Part shown: one piece after another, positions 1-7,943 of the stretch
How the letters are laid out: each line of letters opens with the position of its first letter
Numbering within the stretch: the first letter of the stretch is position 1
Origin: Planctomycetota bacterium
GTDB taxonomy: Bacteria > Planctomycetota > Planctomycetia > Pirellulales > Lacipirellulaceae
NCBI GenBank assembly: GCA_013152205.1
Contig: JAADGV010000047.1
Location: forward strand, 1 to 42,574
Direction of reading: 5' to 3'
DNA length: 42,574 nucleotides
Notes under the pieces: model-generated
Databases searched by the model: none
What the model was told of the DNA's origin: nothing
The model's input: only the letters and a program-made list of their open reading frames with translations
Made by a program: the position numbers and the translations under genes

Positions 1-11
1 AGGTTACCTCC

Positions 12-77
12 TCGTGAGTGAAGGACTTTAGTCCGAAGCTCACGAAATTTCCGAACCTACCGGCTTCTAGCCGGTAG
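12..77. repeat. Two inverted repeats at the 3' end of hisE
   Basis: The first has perfect 7-bp arms, TCGTGAG (12-18) and CTCACGA (39-45), around an inner GGAC/GTCC stem (23-26, 31-34). The second is CTACCGGC/GCCGGTAG (57-64, 70-77), and its loop contains the hisE stop codon. Either could help end hisE transcription on the minus strand, but no T-tract follows, so a terminator call is not justified. Confidence 0.5.
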
Positions 78-420
78 TAGTTGAGTTATTGCGGTTGGCT
101 TTTTCTTCTAAGCCAGAGACACCAAAGCGGCGTGCGAGTTCGGCTTCGACTTCGTCTAGTCGAATGTCGCGGGAGGCGAGTAGGACCATTAAGTGGTACA
201 GGACGTCGCCGGCCTCGTAGATCGTATGTTCGCGGCCCTCCTTGCCGGGTTCGGCTGCCGCTTCGACTACTTCGGCGGCTTCTTCCATAATTTTTCGGCC
301 AATCTTCTCGACACCGCCGGCCAGTAGCTTCGCTGTGTACGACTTTTGGTCTGAAGCACTCTGCCGTGCTAGGATCGTTTGCTCTAAAGCGTCGAGCGGT
401 CGCAGATTGTTGTCAGTCAT
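67..420 (-). CDS. hisE: Phosphoribosyl-ATP pyrophosphatase
   Basis: HisE hydrolyses phosphoribosyl-ATP to phosphoribosyl-AMP and pyrophosphate, the second step of histidine synthesis. The 117 residues match the length of stand-alone HisE, which is fused to HisI in many proteobacteria but not here. Visible family motifs are the E-E-A-A-E-V-V-E-A acidic helix near residue 46 and E-A-G-D-V-L-Y-H-L-M near residue 69; their acidic residues bind Mg2+ in this all-helical NTP-pyrophosphohydrolase fold. The ATG at 420 is the first start after an upstream stop. The gene diverges from miaA across a gap of about 170 bp. No other his gene is visible, though one could lie beyond the left edge. Confidence 0.93.
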   Translation of the reverse strand: MTDNNLRPLDALEQTILARQSASDQKSYTAKLLAGGVEKIGRKIMEEAAEVVEAAAEPGKEGREHTIYEAGDVLYHLMVLLASRDIRLDEVEAELARRFGVSGLEEKANRNNSTTTG

Positions 421-588
421 CAGTCTTTGCCAGCCGAGCCTGGGGGCGCCTTTCCAGAAGTCGAGTCAGGTATCACAATGGAAGGCGATTGAAAGCCAAT
501 CGTGTAGTGTAAGCGGCGGCGGACGGCGTGGCAATTGGCTCTGGCAGTGACTGTGATTTCTGACACAAAAAATAGGTATCGAACTGAG

Positions 589-1515
589 ATGGATGAAACG
601 CTGCCTGTGCAGAATTGTTGGTTTCTTACTGGGGCCACGGCTGTTGGTAAAACTCAGGTTGGCTTGGCCCTGGCCCGGCAGTTGGGGGCTGAGATCGTTT
701 CGCTCGATTCCATGGCCATCTACCGTGGGATGGATATTGGCACGGCGAAGCCGACGCCCGAGGAACAGGCCCTTGTGCCGCATCATTTGATTGATGTGGT
801 CGATCCGGGTGAAGATTATAGCATCGACTGCTATCTTGAAGCGGCTCATGCCGCGATCGGGGAGATTTCGGCGCGTGGTCGCGAAGTGCTTTTTGTGGGT
901 GGCACCCCATTGTACTTGAAGGCTTTGCTGCGAGGTCTTGCGTCGGGGCCGCCGGCGAATTGGGAATTGCGAGAAGCGATTGAGGCCGAGGTTGCCGAGA
1001 TTGGAAGTCAAGCCTTGTACGAACGCCTTGAGCGGCTCGACCCGGTTGCTGCGTCGCAGATTCATCCCCATGATACACGCCGGCTGATTCGAGCTATTGA
1101 GGTATTCCGGATTACGGGCGAACCGATTAGCCATAGCCAGATGCACTTTGACGAAGGTCGTACGGCTGAGGAGTGTCGGGTTTTTGTTCTTCAGCGACCG
1201 CGAGAACAGCAGCACGAGCGTATTAACGCCCGTGTTGATGAAATGTTCGAGCGAGGCTTCGTGGCTGAAGTTGAACGTCTTCTAGCCGAGGGTAAACAAC
1301 TCGGGCGTACTGCCAGCCAGGCGGTTGGGTACCAAGAAATCATTGCCCATCTCGAAGGTGGCGACCTGGGTGAGGCCGTTGAGAAGATTAAGGCGCGTAC
1401 CCGTCGTTTTTCTAAACGGCAAGGAACATGGTTCCGCAGCCTGTCCGAATGCCGCTTTGTTGAGATCGAAGACCTTGCGACACAGGAAGTTGTGGATGCG
1501 ATTCTTGCCGGTTGA
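589..1515 (+). CDS. miaA: tRNA dimethylallyltransferase
   Basis: MiaA transfers a dimethylallyl group to N6 of A37 in tRNAs that read codons starting with U. From the ATG at 589 the protein has 308 residues, normal for the family. The P-loop G-A-T-A-V-G-K-T is at residues 15-22, followed by D-S-M-A-I-Y-R-G-M-D-I-G-T-A-K-P-T, the conserved substrate-binding segment, and R-L-I-R-A-I-E-V-F-R-I-T-G near the centre. The reading frame opens further upstream, with a TTG at 535, but that would add 18 residues before the usual N-terminus and has no better ribosome binding site. The ATG at 589 is therefore preferred. Confidence 0.94.
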   Translation: MDETLPVQNCWFLTGATAVGKTQVGLALARQLGAEIVSLDSMAIYRGMDIGTAKPTPEEQALVPHHLIDVVDPGEDYSIDCYLEAAHAAIGEISARGREVLFVGGTPLYLKALLRGLASGPPANWELREAIEAEVAEIGSQALYERLERLDPVAASQIHPHDTRRLIRAIEVFRITGEPISHSQMHFDEGRTAEECRVFVLQRPREQQHERINARVDEMFERGFVAEVERLLAEGKQLGRTASQAVGYQEIIAHLEGGDLGEAVEKIKARTRRFSKRQGTWFRSLSECRFVEIEDLATQEVVDAILAG

Positions 1516-1618
1516 GGTTGGTTGGTTTTATTGATGTGCGCATCTCGCTATCGCTTTACGTATCCCACTCGCTATATTCGACCCCGGCAGCGTTTTGGGT
1601 AAGAGGAGGTGTGGAGCG

Positions 1619-2188
1619 ATGGACAAAAGAGCACAGATATTCACGTCGGCGACGCTTTTTGAGTGTGGGCTTGGGTTTTTGGGCGTTGTGTTGGCTTGGT
1701 GGTTTGGCGTTGATCTGCGATCGCAACTGGATATCTCGTTGGCTGCGGTGTTGCGCGGGCTTGCTGCTTGTATGCCGATGTTTGTGTTGCTGTTTCTTGT
1801 GATGCGGAGTCGCTGGGAGCCCCTGGCGGAGATGCGACAGCAGGTTGAGGCGTTTGTTCGGGAGCTTTTTGCTAAAAGTAATCTATTTGAACTGGCGGTG
1901 ATTAGTGCTTCGGCTGGGGTGGGCGAAGAATTGTTGTTCCGTGGTGTGTTGCAGCCGTGGTTGTGTCAGTTTGTGCCTGCGGCGTTGGCTGTGGCGGTTG
2001 TGAGTTTGCTGTTTGGTTTGGCACATGCGATGTCACCCACCTATTTTGTGGTAGCGACATTAGTGGGTGGGTATTTTGGTTGGTTGGCGTTTGCGTATGA
2101 AGACTTGGTTGCGCCGATGGTTGCCCATGGGGTGTACGATTTTGTGGCGTTGGTTTGGATGCAGCGGCGGGTGAGGGAGGATGTTTGA
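1619..2188 (+). CDS. CPBP family intramembrane metalloprotease
   Basis: This is a membrane protein of 189 residues with the three hallmark motifs of the CPBP (CAAX protease and bacteriocin-processing) family: G-E-E-L-L-F-R-G with E103, E104 and R108; F-G-L-A-H-A with H136; and V-A-H-G-V-Y-D-F with H170. These residues form the metal site inside the membrane. Hydrophobic helices cover roughly residues 10-30, 40-62, 90-100, 117-135, 142-160 and 165-180. The start is set by a strong AGAGGAGG ribosome site at 1602-1609, ten bases before the ATG at 1619; a TTG at 1595 lies upstream of that site. The substrate is unknown. The stop codon lies inside a dispersed repeat (2180-2216). Confidence 0.85.
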   Translation: MDKRAQIFTSATLFECGLGFLGVVLAWWFGVDLRSQLDISLAAVLRGLAACMPMFVLLFLVMRSRWEPLAEMRQQVEAFVRELFAKSNLFELAVISASAGVGEELLFRGVLQPWLCQFVPAALAVAVVSLLFGLAHAMSPTYFVVATLVGGYFGWLAFAYEDLVAPMVAHGVYDFVALVWMQRRVREDV

Positions 2189-2216
2189 TGTATGATTTTT
2201 GATTGATGATCTGGGG
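2180..2216. repeat. Dispersed repeat B, copy 1 (GATGTTTGATGT type)
   Basis: This T/G-rich tract begins GATGTTTGATGT, followed by GATTTTTGATT and GATGATCTGGGG. Related copies sit at 35644-35670 and 37182-37220. This copy supplies the stop codon of the CPBP gene, and copy 2 lies directly upstream of folP. It has no internal symmetry and its function is unknown. Confidence 0.7.
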
Positions 2217-2289
2217 AGAGGTGCAGGAAAGGGGCCGAGCGGGTAGAGCAGGAGGATTGCAAAGCCCGAAAATCGAGCTGATAAGGATT

Positions 2290-2545
2290 CTAGCCACAGA
2301 GAACACCGAGAACGCAGCGCGGCCTTTGGCCGCAAACAAAAAAAGGGAACCGCTAATCTACGCTAATACACGCTAATAGGTGAAAGAAATGCGAAAAGCA
2401 GACGACATGAGATTAGCGATTATCAGCGTAGATTAGCGGTTTCTTCTTTCAAAAAAGTGTGTCAAGAAAACAAGCTTTTACGGGTTTGTCTTTCAGAGTG
2501 CTGAAAAACGGGATTCTCCGTGTCCTCGGTGTTCTCTGTGGCTTA
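2290..2545. repeat. Mosaic intergenic inverted repeat, block 1
   Basis: The outer arms are GCCACAGAGAACACCGAG (2293-2310) and CTCGGTGTTCTCTGTGGC (about 2526-2543). Nested inside is a second pair, CCGCTAATCTACGCTAAT (2350-2367) and ATCAGCGTAGATTAGCGG (2422-2439). About 45 bp around 2450-2497 recur almost unchanged at 37513-37558. Short open frames here (for example one starting M-S-R-K-Q-A-F-T) are repeat artefacts. Transcription would give a long hairpin RNA. The block fills the gap between the CPBP gene and the Y-T-V gene. Confidence 0.8.
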
Positions 2546-2603
2546 TCCATTTTAGAGCGTAGTGACTTTGCTGATCTCCTGGCGGGTAGGGTCGTTGGGC
2601 GCA

Positions 2604-2642
2604 TAAAAAACGACGACCCGATTCACTGGGGGGTGAATCGGG
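2604..2642 (-). terminator. Rho-independent terminator of the Y-T-V repeat gene
   Basis: Read on the minus strand, a perfect 10-bp stem, CCCGATTCAC/GTGAATCGGG (2617-2626 and 2633-2642), has a 6-base loop. It is followed by TCGTCG and six T (AAAAAA at 2605-2610 on the plus strand). It lies about 80 bases downstream of the Y-T-V gene stop at 2721. Confidence 0.65.
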
Positions 2643-2666
2643 CCGCCGGTAACATTCCCTTGACCA

Positions 2667-2697
2667 GGCCCTCTTCCCGGTGAAGGAAGAGAGGGCC
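2667..2697. repeat. Strong hairpin downstream of the Y-T-V gene
   Basis: Arms GGCCCTCTTCC (2667-2677) and GGAAGAGAGGGCC (2685-2697) pair with a two-base bulge. It sits between the Y-T-V gene stop and the T-tailed hairpin at 2604-2642. It may protect the 3' end of the transcript or act as a first terminator. Confidence 0.55.
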
Positions 2698-2720
2698 ATC
2701 ATGCTTGGGATTACCCTAGA

Positions 2721-2990
2721 CTAGTTGCAAGGGCAGCAGACGCACACAGGCACCTTTTTGCAAACGACTCGTGGTACGCAGCGTGTGACGGTGTACGGAA
2801 CTTTCCGTGCAACACACTTGTAGCACTTAATCGTCTTCTGCTCGCATACCGGAACGCAAACCGAGTAACACACAGTTTTGGTTCGCTTTTCAGGCACCAT
2901 GCGGCAGACCTTGTAGCAGCAAGTCTTGGTCTCTGGGACCATACGGCAGACTTTGTAGCACACGGTCTTGGTACGTTGCTCAGGCACCAT
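2721..2990 (-). pseudogene. C-terminal part of the Y-T-V repeat protein, out of frame
   Basis: This frame continues the protein encoded at 2980-4236 after a frameshift. It opens with the repeat unit M-V-P-E-Q-R-T-K-T-V-C-Y-K-V-C-R, has two more units, and ends in a Cys-rich tail finishing C-V-C-C-P-C-N. At 2985-2991 the plus strand reads CACCATA followed directly by GACC; the other repeat copies have CACCATACGGCAGACC. Five bases are therefore missing. The tail is intact and begins at an in-frame ATG (2990), but no ribosome site precedes it. It is best read as the severed C-terminus of one gene spanning 2721-4236. Confidence 0.75.
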
Positions 2991-4236
2991 AGACCTTGTA
3001 GCAGCAAGTCTTGGTCTCTGGGACCATACGGCAGACTTTGTAGCACACGGTCTTGGTACGTTGCTCAGGCACCATACGGCAGACCTTGTAGCAGCAAGTC
3101 TTGGTTTCGGGCACCATACGGCAAACCTTGTAGCTGCATGTGCGCTGTTCTGGCACCATGCGGCATACTTTGTAGCATACGGTCTTGGTTCGCTTCTCAG
3201 GCACCATGCGGCAGACTTTGTAGTCGCAGGACCGTTGTTCGCGTACCATGCGGCAGACCTTGTAGCAAACCGTACGAGTACGAGTTTCGCAGACAGTCTT
3301 GCAGCATTTGATTTCCCGGGTTTCACAAGTCGGAACCCACACACGCTTGCAGCAGGTGCGAGGAGGTCCTTGGCAAGTAAGGGTCTTGCATGGACCACAT
3401 TTGTAAACGCACTTGCATTGATTGGGGTCCCACACCAATTGACCGGGCTCCCGAACGGTCTTGGTGCATACCGGGCGAGCAACTTCGTAGGTCTGGGTTT
3501 CCCAGTGGCCGCTACGAACTTGGATCGTCCGGGTGTAAGGTACCCGTACTCGAACCTTATAGGTTTCTTCACGTTGCTTGGTTTCCCAAACACGCTTGCA
3601 CACGGTGTAGGTGCGAGTCTTGGTTTCCCAAACGGGCTTGCACACGGTGTAGCAGACTTCGCGTTGCTTGGTTTCCCAAACAGGCTTGCACACAGTGTAA
3701 GTGCGCTGTCGTGTTTCCCAAACGGGCTTGCACACGGTGTAGGTGCGAGTCTTGGTTTCCCAGACAGGCTTGCATACGGTGTAGCAGACCTGACGTTGCT
3801 TGGTTTCCCAAACCGGCTTACATACGGTGTAAGTGCGGGTTTTGGTTTCCCAAACAGGCTTGCACACGGTGTAGCAAACTTCGCGTTGCTTGGTTTCCCA
3901 AACAGGCTTGCACACGGTGTAGGTGCGAGTCTTGGTTTCCCAAACAGGCTTGCACACGGTGTAGCAGACTTCCTTCTGACGCTGTTCGCGAACGTAACGG
4001 GTAACATTGATGGTGCGTTCCTGGCAAACCCGGTCGTAGACCGTGCGGCAGCGGGTGAACTGCTGGCGTTCCCATTTTACACAACGAACAGTTTTCATGA
4101 CGGTGTGGCATTGCTTTTGACAACAAGGATCACAGCCGTTGTACCGTGCAGCTCCGCAGTACCCTGCCCATGCCACCGTTGGTAGCACTGTTAAGGCAAT
4201 GGCAGCGAGAGCCTGCACTACAAACTTTGCTCTCAT
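2980..4236 (-). CDS. Secreted Cys-rich Y-T-V repeat protein, truncated by a frameshift
   Basis: The protein is 418 residues as read. The start is the ATG at 4236, preceded by AAGGAG on the minus strand; the frame also has a TTG at 4251, but that overlaps the ribosome site. A signal peptide covers about residues 1-24 (hydrophobic core, then A-W-A before G-Y-C). Nine tandem units of the type Y-T-V-C-K-P-V-W-E-T-K follow. A Cys-rich middle with few repeats comes next, then six units of the type Y-K-V-C-R-M-V-P-E. The Y-T-V motif is characteristic of planctomycete wall proteins rich in cysteine, so a disulfide-linked envelope role is likely by family. The frame ends early because of a 5-bp deletion at about 2990, and three more units and a Cys-rich tail continue in another frame. 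A terminator lies downstream. Confidence 0.8.
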   Translation of the reverse strand: MRAKFVVQALAAIALTVLPTVAWAGYCGAARYNGCDPCCQKQCHTVMKTVRCVKWERQQFTRCRTVYDRVCQERTINVTRYVREQRQKEVCYTVCKPVWETKTRTYTVCKPVWETKQREVCYTVCKPVWETKTRTYTVCKPVWETKQRQVCYTVCKPVWETKTRTYTVCKPVWETRQRTYTVCKPVWETKQREVCYTVCKPVWETKTRTYTVCKRVWETKQREETYKVRVRVPYTRTIQVRSGHWETQTYEVARPVCTKTVREPGQLVWDPNQCKCVYKCGPCKTLTCQGPPRTCCKRVWVPTCETREIKCCKTVCETRTRTVCYKVCRMVREQRSCDYKVCRMVPEKRTKTVCYKVCRMVPEQRTCSYKVCRMVPETKTCCYKVCRMVPEQRTKTVCYKVCRMVPETKTCCYKVYGA

Positions 4237-4710
4237 TTTAATCTCCTTCAAAACATCTGGGGAAAGTAGATGGCCTGGTCAATATGGGAAGGGATCCCAT
4301 CCATACAACATTTCGACCCATGCAAGCACTCTTCCTTAGCTATATGTTGTGTTTTTCCTACACCCCGTATATTCCCGGCTATACGCAATCGTTAAGATCG
4401 ACTCCATGCAACTTGCCAAACCGGCAAAGTTTTGGCGGGATGGCGCCGTTGGCGAGGAAATAGCGGTGGGGTAGACCAGCAAGTAACGCGGTTTGAGTAG
4501 GCAAGGGCCGGTTTGCTGGAGAGGGTGATTTTGCCAGTTTCCGGGATAGATCAGATTGGCGTAACATGTTGTGGCGATTGATGATCGAAGCTGTCAGCAG
4601 GGGGTTCGACTTGCTGGTAGAATGGGATTACTGCTAGAGTGGCGTTGCATGGTTGGACGCCCTAGCGCCCAGTTTTCTGAGTCTTCGACGCCCCACTGAC
4701 TGCTGTAGGC
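4237..4710. other. Gap between the divergent Y-T-V gene and rex
   Basis: These 474 bp should hold the promoters of both genes. The only clear symmetry is the 8-base palindrome GGGATCCC at 4291-4298. No convincing pair of -35/-10 boxes and no Rex-type operator (TTGTGAAN4TTCACAA-like) could be found by eye. Confidence 0.5.
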
Positions 4711-5388
4711 ATGAACTCGCCGAATCCAAATTCTCCTCAGCCTGATCCAACGTCGGTACCGCCTGCGGTAGTCCACCGGCTGAGCCTCTATCTTCGTGAA
4801 TTGCGACATCGGATTGCCGATGGCAATGAGACAACCAGTAGCAGCCAATTGGGACGGCGATTGGGGTTCACCGATGCCCAGGTGAGGAAAGACTTGGCCC
4901 ACTTTGGTCAGTTTGGACATCCAGGTATTGGCTACCGTTGCAATGAGCTGGTCGATGCGATTCGGAAAATCCTGGGAACCGACCGCGAATGGCGAGTTGC
5001 TCTGGTTGGCGTGGGTAACCTGGGGCGTGCTTTATTGGGCTATCGGGGCTTCTATCAGCAGGGTTTCCGGCTGGCGGCTGCGTTTGATGCCGATCCGGAG
5101 AAGGTGGGTACAAAAATTGAGGGGGTCGAGATATTCGCGATCGAAGATTTGGCCGAGGTGATGTCGACCCACAAGATTGAGTTAGGCTTGGTTGCGGTGC
5201 CGGCTTCGGAGGCCCAGGCGGTGACCGACCAGTTGGTGGCGGCTGGGGTTGGCGGAATTGTCAATTTTGCCCCGGTTACGGTCACGGTGCCCGAGGGGGT
5301 GAGCAAAGTGGGGGTCGACTTGGCTCGCGAGCTAGAGCAAGTGACGTTTGCGGTGGCCAATCGGCAGCGAGAGCAACCGGAAACGTAG
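4711..5388 (+). CDS. rex: Redox-sensing transcriptional repressor Rex
   Basis: Rex senses the NADH/NAD+ ratio and releases DNA when NADH binds. The 225 residues fit the family. After a short Pro-rich leader, a winged helix spans about residues 17-80, including S-S-S-Q-L-G-R-R-L-G-F-T-D-A-Q-V-R-K-D-L and F-G-Q-F-G-H-P-G-I-G-Y. A Rossmann domain follows, with G-V-G-N-L-G at residues 100-105. The C-terminal V-D-L-A-R-E-L-E-Q helix is the swapped dimer helix. The ATG at 4711 has no clear ribosome site, but the N-terminus lines up with the family. It stands alone, so its targets in this window are not evident. Confidence 0.93.
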   Translation: MNSPNPNSPQPDPTSVPPAVVHRLSLYLRELRHRIADGNETTSSSQLGRRLGFTDAQVRKDLAHFGQFGHPGIGYRCNELVDAIRKILGTDREWRVALVGVGNLGRALLGYRGFYQQGFRLAAAFDADPEKVGTKIEGVEIFAIEDLAEVMSTHKIELGLVAVPASEAQAVTDQLVAAGVGGIVNFAPVTVTVPEGVSKVGVDLARELEQVTFAVANRQREQPET

Positions 5389-5439
5389 GCGATCGCAGGT
5401 AGCCAGGGAAGGAACCGCTATTCAGCGCAGATAAAACCA

Positions 5440-5765
5440 ACGCGGCCTCTGTCCGCAACCAAATAAGTAGAAATTTCTCGCAAAGGCGCTAAGTCGCAAA
5501 GGAAACAAGAAAAGTGATTATCTCGCAGAGACGCAGAGACAGCAGAGAAACCAGGATGCCGTAGCTCTGCTGTTTCAGCGTCTCTGCTAGTTTGCAGGAT
5601 AGACGGGATCGATCCAATCCACCACATTTCTACTGATTTCAAACTGAAAACGCTGGCATGATTTTGTCTGTGAATCACGCAAATAAACGAACATTTTCGC
5701 GTGATTCGCGTGATTCGCGGGCTTCCTTCTTCATTAGTGTTCATTTGTGTTCATTCGCGGTTTAC
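5440..5765. repeat. Mosaic intergenic inverted repeat, block 2
   Basis: This gap between rex and tRNA-Gln joins several repeat modules: TTTCTCGCAAAGGCGCTAAG (5473-5492), CTCGCAGAGACGCAGAGACA (5522-5541) against CAGCGTCTCTGC (5576-5587), a degenerate 'gcaggatagacgggat' module, and a tail with CGTGATTCGCG and GTGTTCATTTGTGTTCATTCGCGG. The same modules recur in other combinations at 11640-11890, 17550-17715 and 35974-36085. No coding sequence is credible here. Confidence 0.75.
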
Positions 5766-5830
5766 TGTTTTCGGACTTGTGAACGGTTACGAAAAATCGA
5801 AGTTGTAATGCATAGCACTTTTCTTGGCGC

Positions 5831-5836
5831 TATAAT
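5831..5836 (+). promoter_or_regulatory. Possible -10 box for tRNA-Gln
   Basis: A consensus TATAAT lies 54 bases upstream of the tRNA. No good -35 box stands at the proper distance, so this is only suggestive. Confidence 0.35.
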
Positions 5837-5890
5837 TCACGTAGATTACCCGGCGTGACACGGCATGTGTCACTCAGAGAAACTATCTCT

Positions 5891-5962
5891 TACCCCGTAG
5901 TGTAATTGGTAACACTAGGGATTTTGATTCCCTCATTCCAGGTTCAAGTCCTGGCGGGGTAG
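5891..5962 (+). tRNA. tRNA-Gln (anticodon UUG)
   Basis: A full cloverleaf of 72 bases can be drawn. The acceptor stem is TACCCCG (5891-5897) with CGGGGTA (5955-5961) and discriminator G at 5962. The anticodon stem AGGGA/TCCCT flanks the loop TTTTGAT, which gives anticodon TTG. The T-arm is CCAGG-TTCAAGT-CCTGG. The first pair is U1-A72 and the discriminator is G, both usual for bacterial tRNA-Gln. CCA is not encoded. A T-rich stretch follows. Confidence 0.96.
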
Positions 5963-6012
5963 TTTTTCTGTTTTTTTGCTGCTGCGGCGAACCGTAGCTA
6001 CAACCTCACGCT

Positions 6013-6034
6013 GGGCGGACGAGCATTGCCGCCC
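6013..6034. repeat. Short inverted repeat before the 6040 gene
   Basis: GGGCGG and CCGCCC flank ten bases. It ends five bases before the next start codon, where a ribosome site would be expected. Confidence 0.4.
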
Positions 6035-6039
6035 TATCC

Positions 6040-6750
6040 ATGGAGAATCTTCCCCGGCGTACTGGCGCCACCGAATTAACCGATGACGAGCTTTTGCTGT
6101 TCGATTTTTTCTTCGACAAACCCGCTGCAGCGCACTTAGTCAGACGAGGCCAGTACCCCATCCATATGAACGTGCGTTATTCGCACGGCTTGGACGACCA
6201 GCAACTGCAAAAAACGCTGAGCGACTTATGTCAGCGACAACTAATAACGAGAGAAAGCGACCCAGAGTACTTCGATGGTGACTGGATGTATGGATTGTCG
6301 CCAGCAGGTGGAGCACTTTGGGAAATCGAGCGTCGACCAATTTGGGCCCGCTATTGCGAAGTTAATTCGAAACCCCTTCGACCGAATGACTGGAATGGCT
6401 ATCAGTTGTTAACCGTTTTGTCGCCCTCGCTAAAGACGGCTCAAGCATTTCTTGAGGCAGCCCTTGCAACTGGTGACACGGTAGCCAAGGAGTCGCCCCC
6501 CAAGAGTCGTTACCAACTAATCCGTAATCCACGGTTATGTGCCTACTGGAAGGAATTCTCTGAAGTCCATGCCATTCTGTTGAAAGTTCTTCCTGATTAC
6601 ATCTCGATGGATCGACGGGAGGGTGAAGAATTCGATGTCGAGCAATGGAGGTGTTGCGTGGCTGCGAGGGAACGGTTGGAGGCATGCCGTACATGGTGGC
6701 GAGGCATTGATGAGCTTGACAGTCTCCGCTGCATGTTTGACAACGGCTAG
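6040..6750 (+). CDS. Protein of unknown function
   Basis: The protein has 236 residues with no signal peptide or membrane segment. I do not recognise the family. The N-terminal third, from E-L-T-D-D-E-L-L-L-F-D-F-F-F through L-S-D-L-C-Q-R-Q-L-I-T to Y-G-L-S-P-A-G-G-A-L-W-E, has the shape of a winged helix (helices, then a two-strand wing with L-S-P-A-G), as in small DNA-binding regulators; this is an inference. The rest is helical and rich in Trp. The ATG at 6040 lacks a ribosome site and follows a short palindrome, so the true start may differ; the next in-frame ATG is at 6166. Confidence 0.65.
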   Translation: MENLPRRTGATELTDDELLLFDFFFDKPAAAHLVRRGQYPIHMNVRYSHGLDDQQLQKTLSDLCQRQLITRESDPEYFDGDWMYGLSPAGGALWEIERRPIWARYCEVNSKPLRPNDWNGYQLLTVLSPSLKTAQAFLEAALATGDTVAKESPPKSRYQLIRNPRLCAYWKEFSEVHAILLKVLPDYISMDRREGEEFDVEQWRCCVAARERLEACRTWWRGIDELDSLRCMFDNG

Positions 6751-6816
6751 TCTGTTTTCCTCTGTGTTCTCCGTGCCCCCGTGGTAATCAAATCACCCTG
6801 ACTTTTTGGAACTGAC

Positions 6817-7815
6817 ATGCCTTGCCCCATTGATTGCTCGAAGGTTCGTTTTGCTGTTGCTGCTGTTCGTGAGGCGGCTCAGTTGGTTCGTCGGGTGCAG
6901 AAGGAAATGGTGGGCGATGCGTTGGCGAAGGGTGACAAGTCGCCGGTGACGGTGGCTGATTTTGCTGCTCAGGCGCTTGTGGGTAAGCGTCTGGAAGAGA
7001 CGTTTCCGCAGATGGGCTTTGTGGGCGAGGAAAGCTCCGAGGCGTTGCGAACCGATGAGGGCAGTGAAACTCTTGAGCAGATCGTGAGATTTGTGCGGGA
7101 GTGTATTCCTGAGGCGAATGCCGACGATGTGTGTGGGTGGATCGATCGGGGAGTCGGGGAGCCGACTGATAATTTTTGGACACTCGATCCGGTGGATGGG
7201 ACCAAGGGGTTCTTGCGAGGCGATCAATATGCGATCGCTTTGGCGTATCTGCGCGATGGCGTCGTGCGAGTCGGGGCGCTGGGCTGTCCTGAGCTTGCCG
7301 AGGGGGTCCGGCCTGAAAAGGGCGGGGCGGGTTCGTTGCTGGTGGCTCGGCGGACGAATGGCACGTTTGTCTGTTCGTTGGATGACGAGCAGGCGGAGTG
7401 GCAAAAGCTGTCGGTATCTGAGTGTGACGAGGTGGCTAAGGCTCGGCTGTTGCGTTCGGTCGAAAAGGCGCACACGAACACGGGAGAGATTGGTAAGCTG
7501 GCCGAAACCTTGGGTGTGGTGGCTGATCCGGTGCCGATGGATAGCCAAGCGAAGTATTCGGTGCTTGCTGCTGGCGGGGGCGAAGTGAATTTGCGATTGC
7601 TTTCGCCTTCGAGGCCGGACTACCGCGAGATGATTTGGGACCAGGCGGCAGGCTCGATTGTGGTGGAAGAGGCGGGCGGGCGAGTGAGCGACCTGGACGG
7701 CAAGCCGTTGGATTTTTCGCAGGGGCGGACCCTGGCGGCGAATCGGGGCGTGCTGGCGACCAATGGGCGATTGCACGAGGCGCTGCTGGCCGGGTTGAAG
7801 CAGATTGGTGCTTGA
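6817..7815 (+). CDS. 3'(2'),5'-bisphosphate nucleotidase-like phosphatase (CysQ/Hal2/inositol monophosphatase superfamily)
   Basis: This Mg2+-dependent, Li+-sensitive phosphatase has 332 residues. The fold signatures are in order: V-T-V-A-D-F near residue 44, G-E-E-S at 70-73, the metal motif L-D-P-V-D-G-T-K-G-F at 123-132 (D124, D127, G128, T129), and W-D-Q-A-A-G-S-I-V-V-E-E-A-G-G near residue 275. The G-T-K-G-F-L-R-G form is typical of the Hal2 branch, which hydrolyses phosphoadenosine phosphate from sulfate assimilation. An inositol phosphatase role cannot be excluded. Two tandem hairpins (7825-7868) follow the stop. Confidence 0.85.
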   Translation: MPCPIDCSKVRFAVAAVREAAQLVRRVQKEMVGDALAKGDKSPVTVADFAAQALVGKRLEETFPQMGFVGEESSEALRTDEGSETLEQIVRFVRECIPEANADDVCGWIDRGVGEPTDNFWTLDPVDGTKGFLRGDQYAIALAYLRDGVVRVGALGCPELAEGVRPEKGGAGSLLVARRTNGTFVCSLDDEQAEWQKLSVSECDEVAKARLLRSVEKAHTNTGEIGKLAETLGVVADPVPMDSQAKYSVLAAGGGEVNLRLLSPSRPDYREMIWDQAAGSIVVEEAGGRVSDLDGKPLDFSQGRTLAANRGVLATNGRLHEALLAGLKQIGA

Positions 7816-7824
7816 GCGTTTTGC

Positions 7825-7868
7825 CCCACCGAGACGGTGGGATTATATGGCCCAACCCTTTGGGTTGG
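7825..7868. repeat. Tandem hairpins downstream of the nucleotidase gene
   Basis: The first is CCCACCG-AGA-CGGTGGG (7825-7841), and the same palindrome appears in the opposite orientation at 17856-17872. The second is CCAACCC-TTT-GGGTTGG (7852-7868). They lie between the nucleotidase stop and the rpsB promoter and could end transcription, but no T-tract follows. Confidence 0.6.
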
Positions 7869-7943
7869 AGGTGCCGGAGTACATGGCTCTAGCGTCGGAG
7901 CGTGTTGTCGTTTTCGGGGGGTGGGACCGACTTTTGGTGCCAA

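Noticed and set aside
466..1215. A 249-residue frame antisense to miaA
   Set aside because: The miaA frame is complete with a P-loop and normal length; the antisense product has no recognisable features.
3600..3975. Regular direct repeats that could suggest a CRISPR array
   Set aside because: The period is a whole number of codons and the repeats code for the Y-T-V-C-K-P-V-W-E-T units; there are no unique spacers.
2968..4185. A 405-residue open frame antisense to the Y-T-V gene
   Set aside because: It is open only because the tandem repeat on the other strand lacks stops in this frame. It has no ribosome site, and the minus strand has a signal peptide, ribosome site and terminator.
4237..4710. 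Rex operator for autoregulation
   Set aside because: No palindrome close to the known Rex consensus was found upstream of rex.
5418..5858. Two short frames in block 2, one on each strand
   Set aside because: Their peptides (for example S-P-R-I-T-R-I-T-R-K and S-R-D-S-R-D-S-R) are translations of repeat modules.
6793..7776. A 327-residue frame antisense to the nucleotidase gene
   Set aside because: It is a codon-bias shadow; the plus-strand protein has all catalytic motifs.
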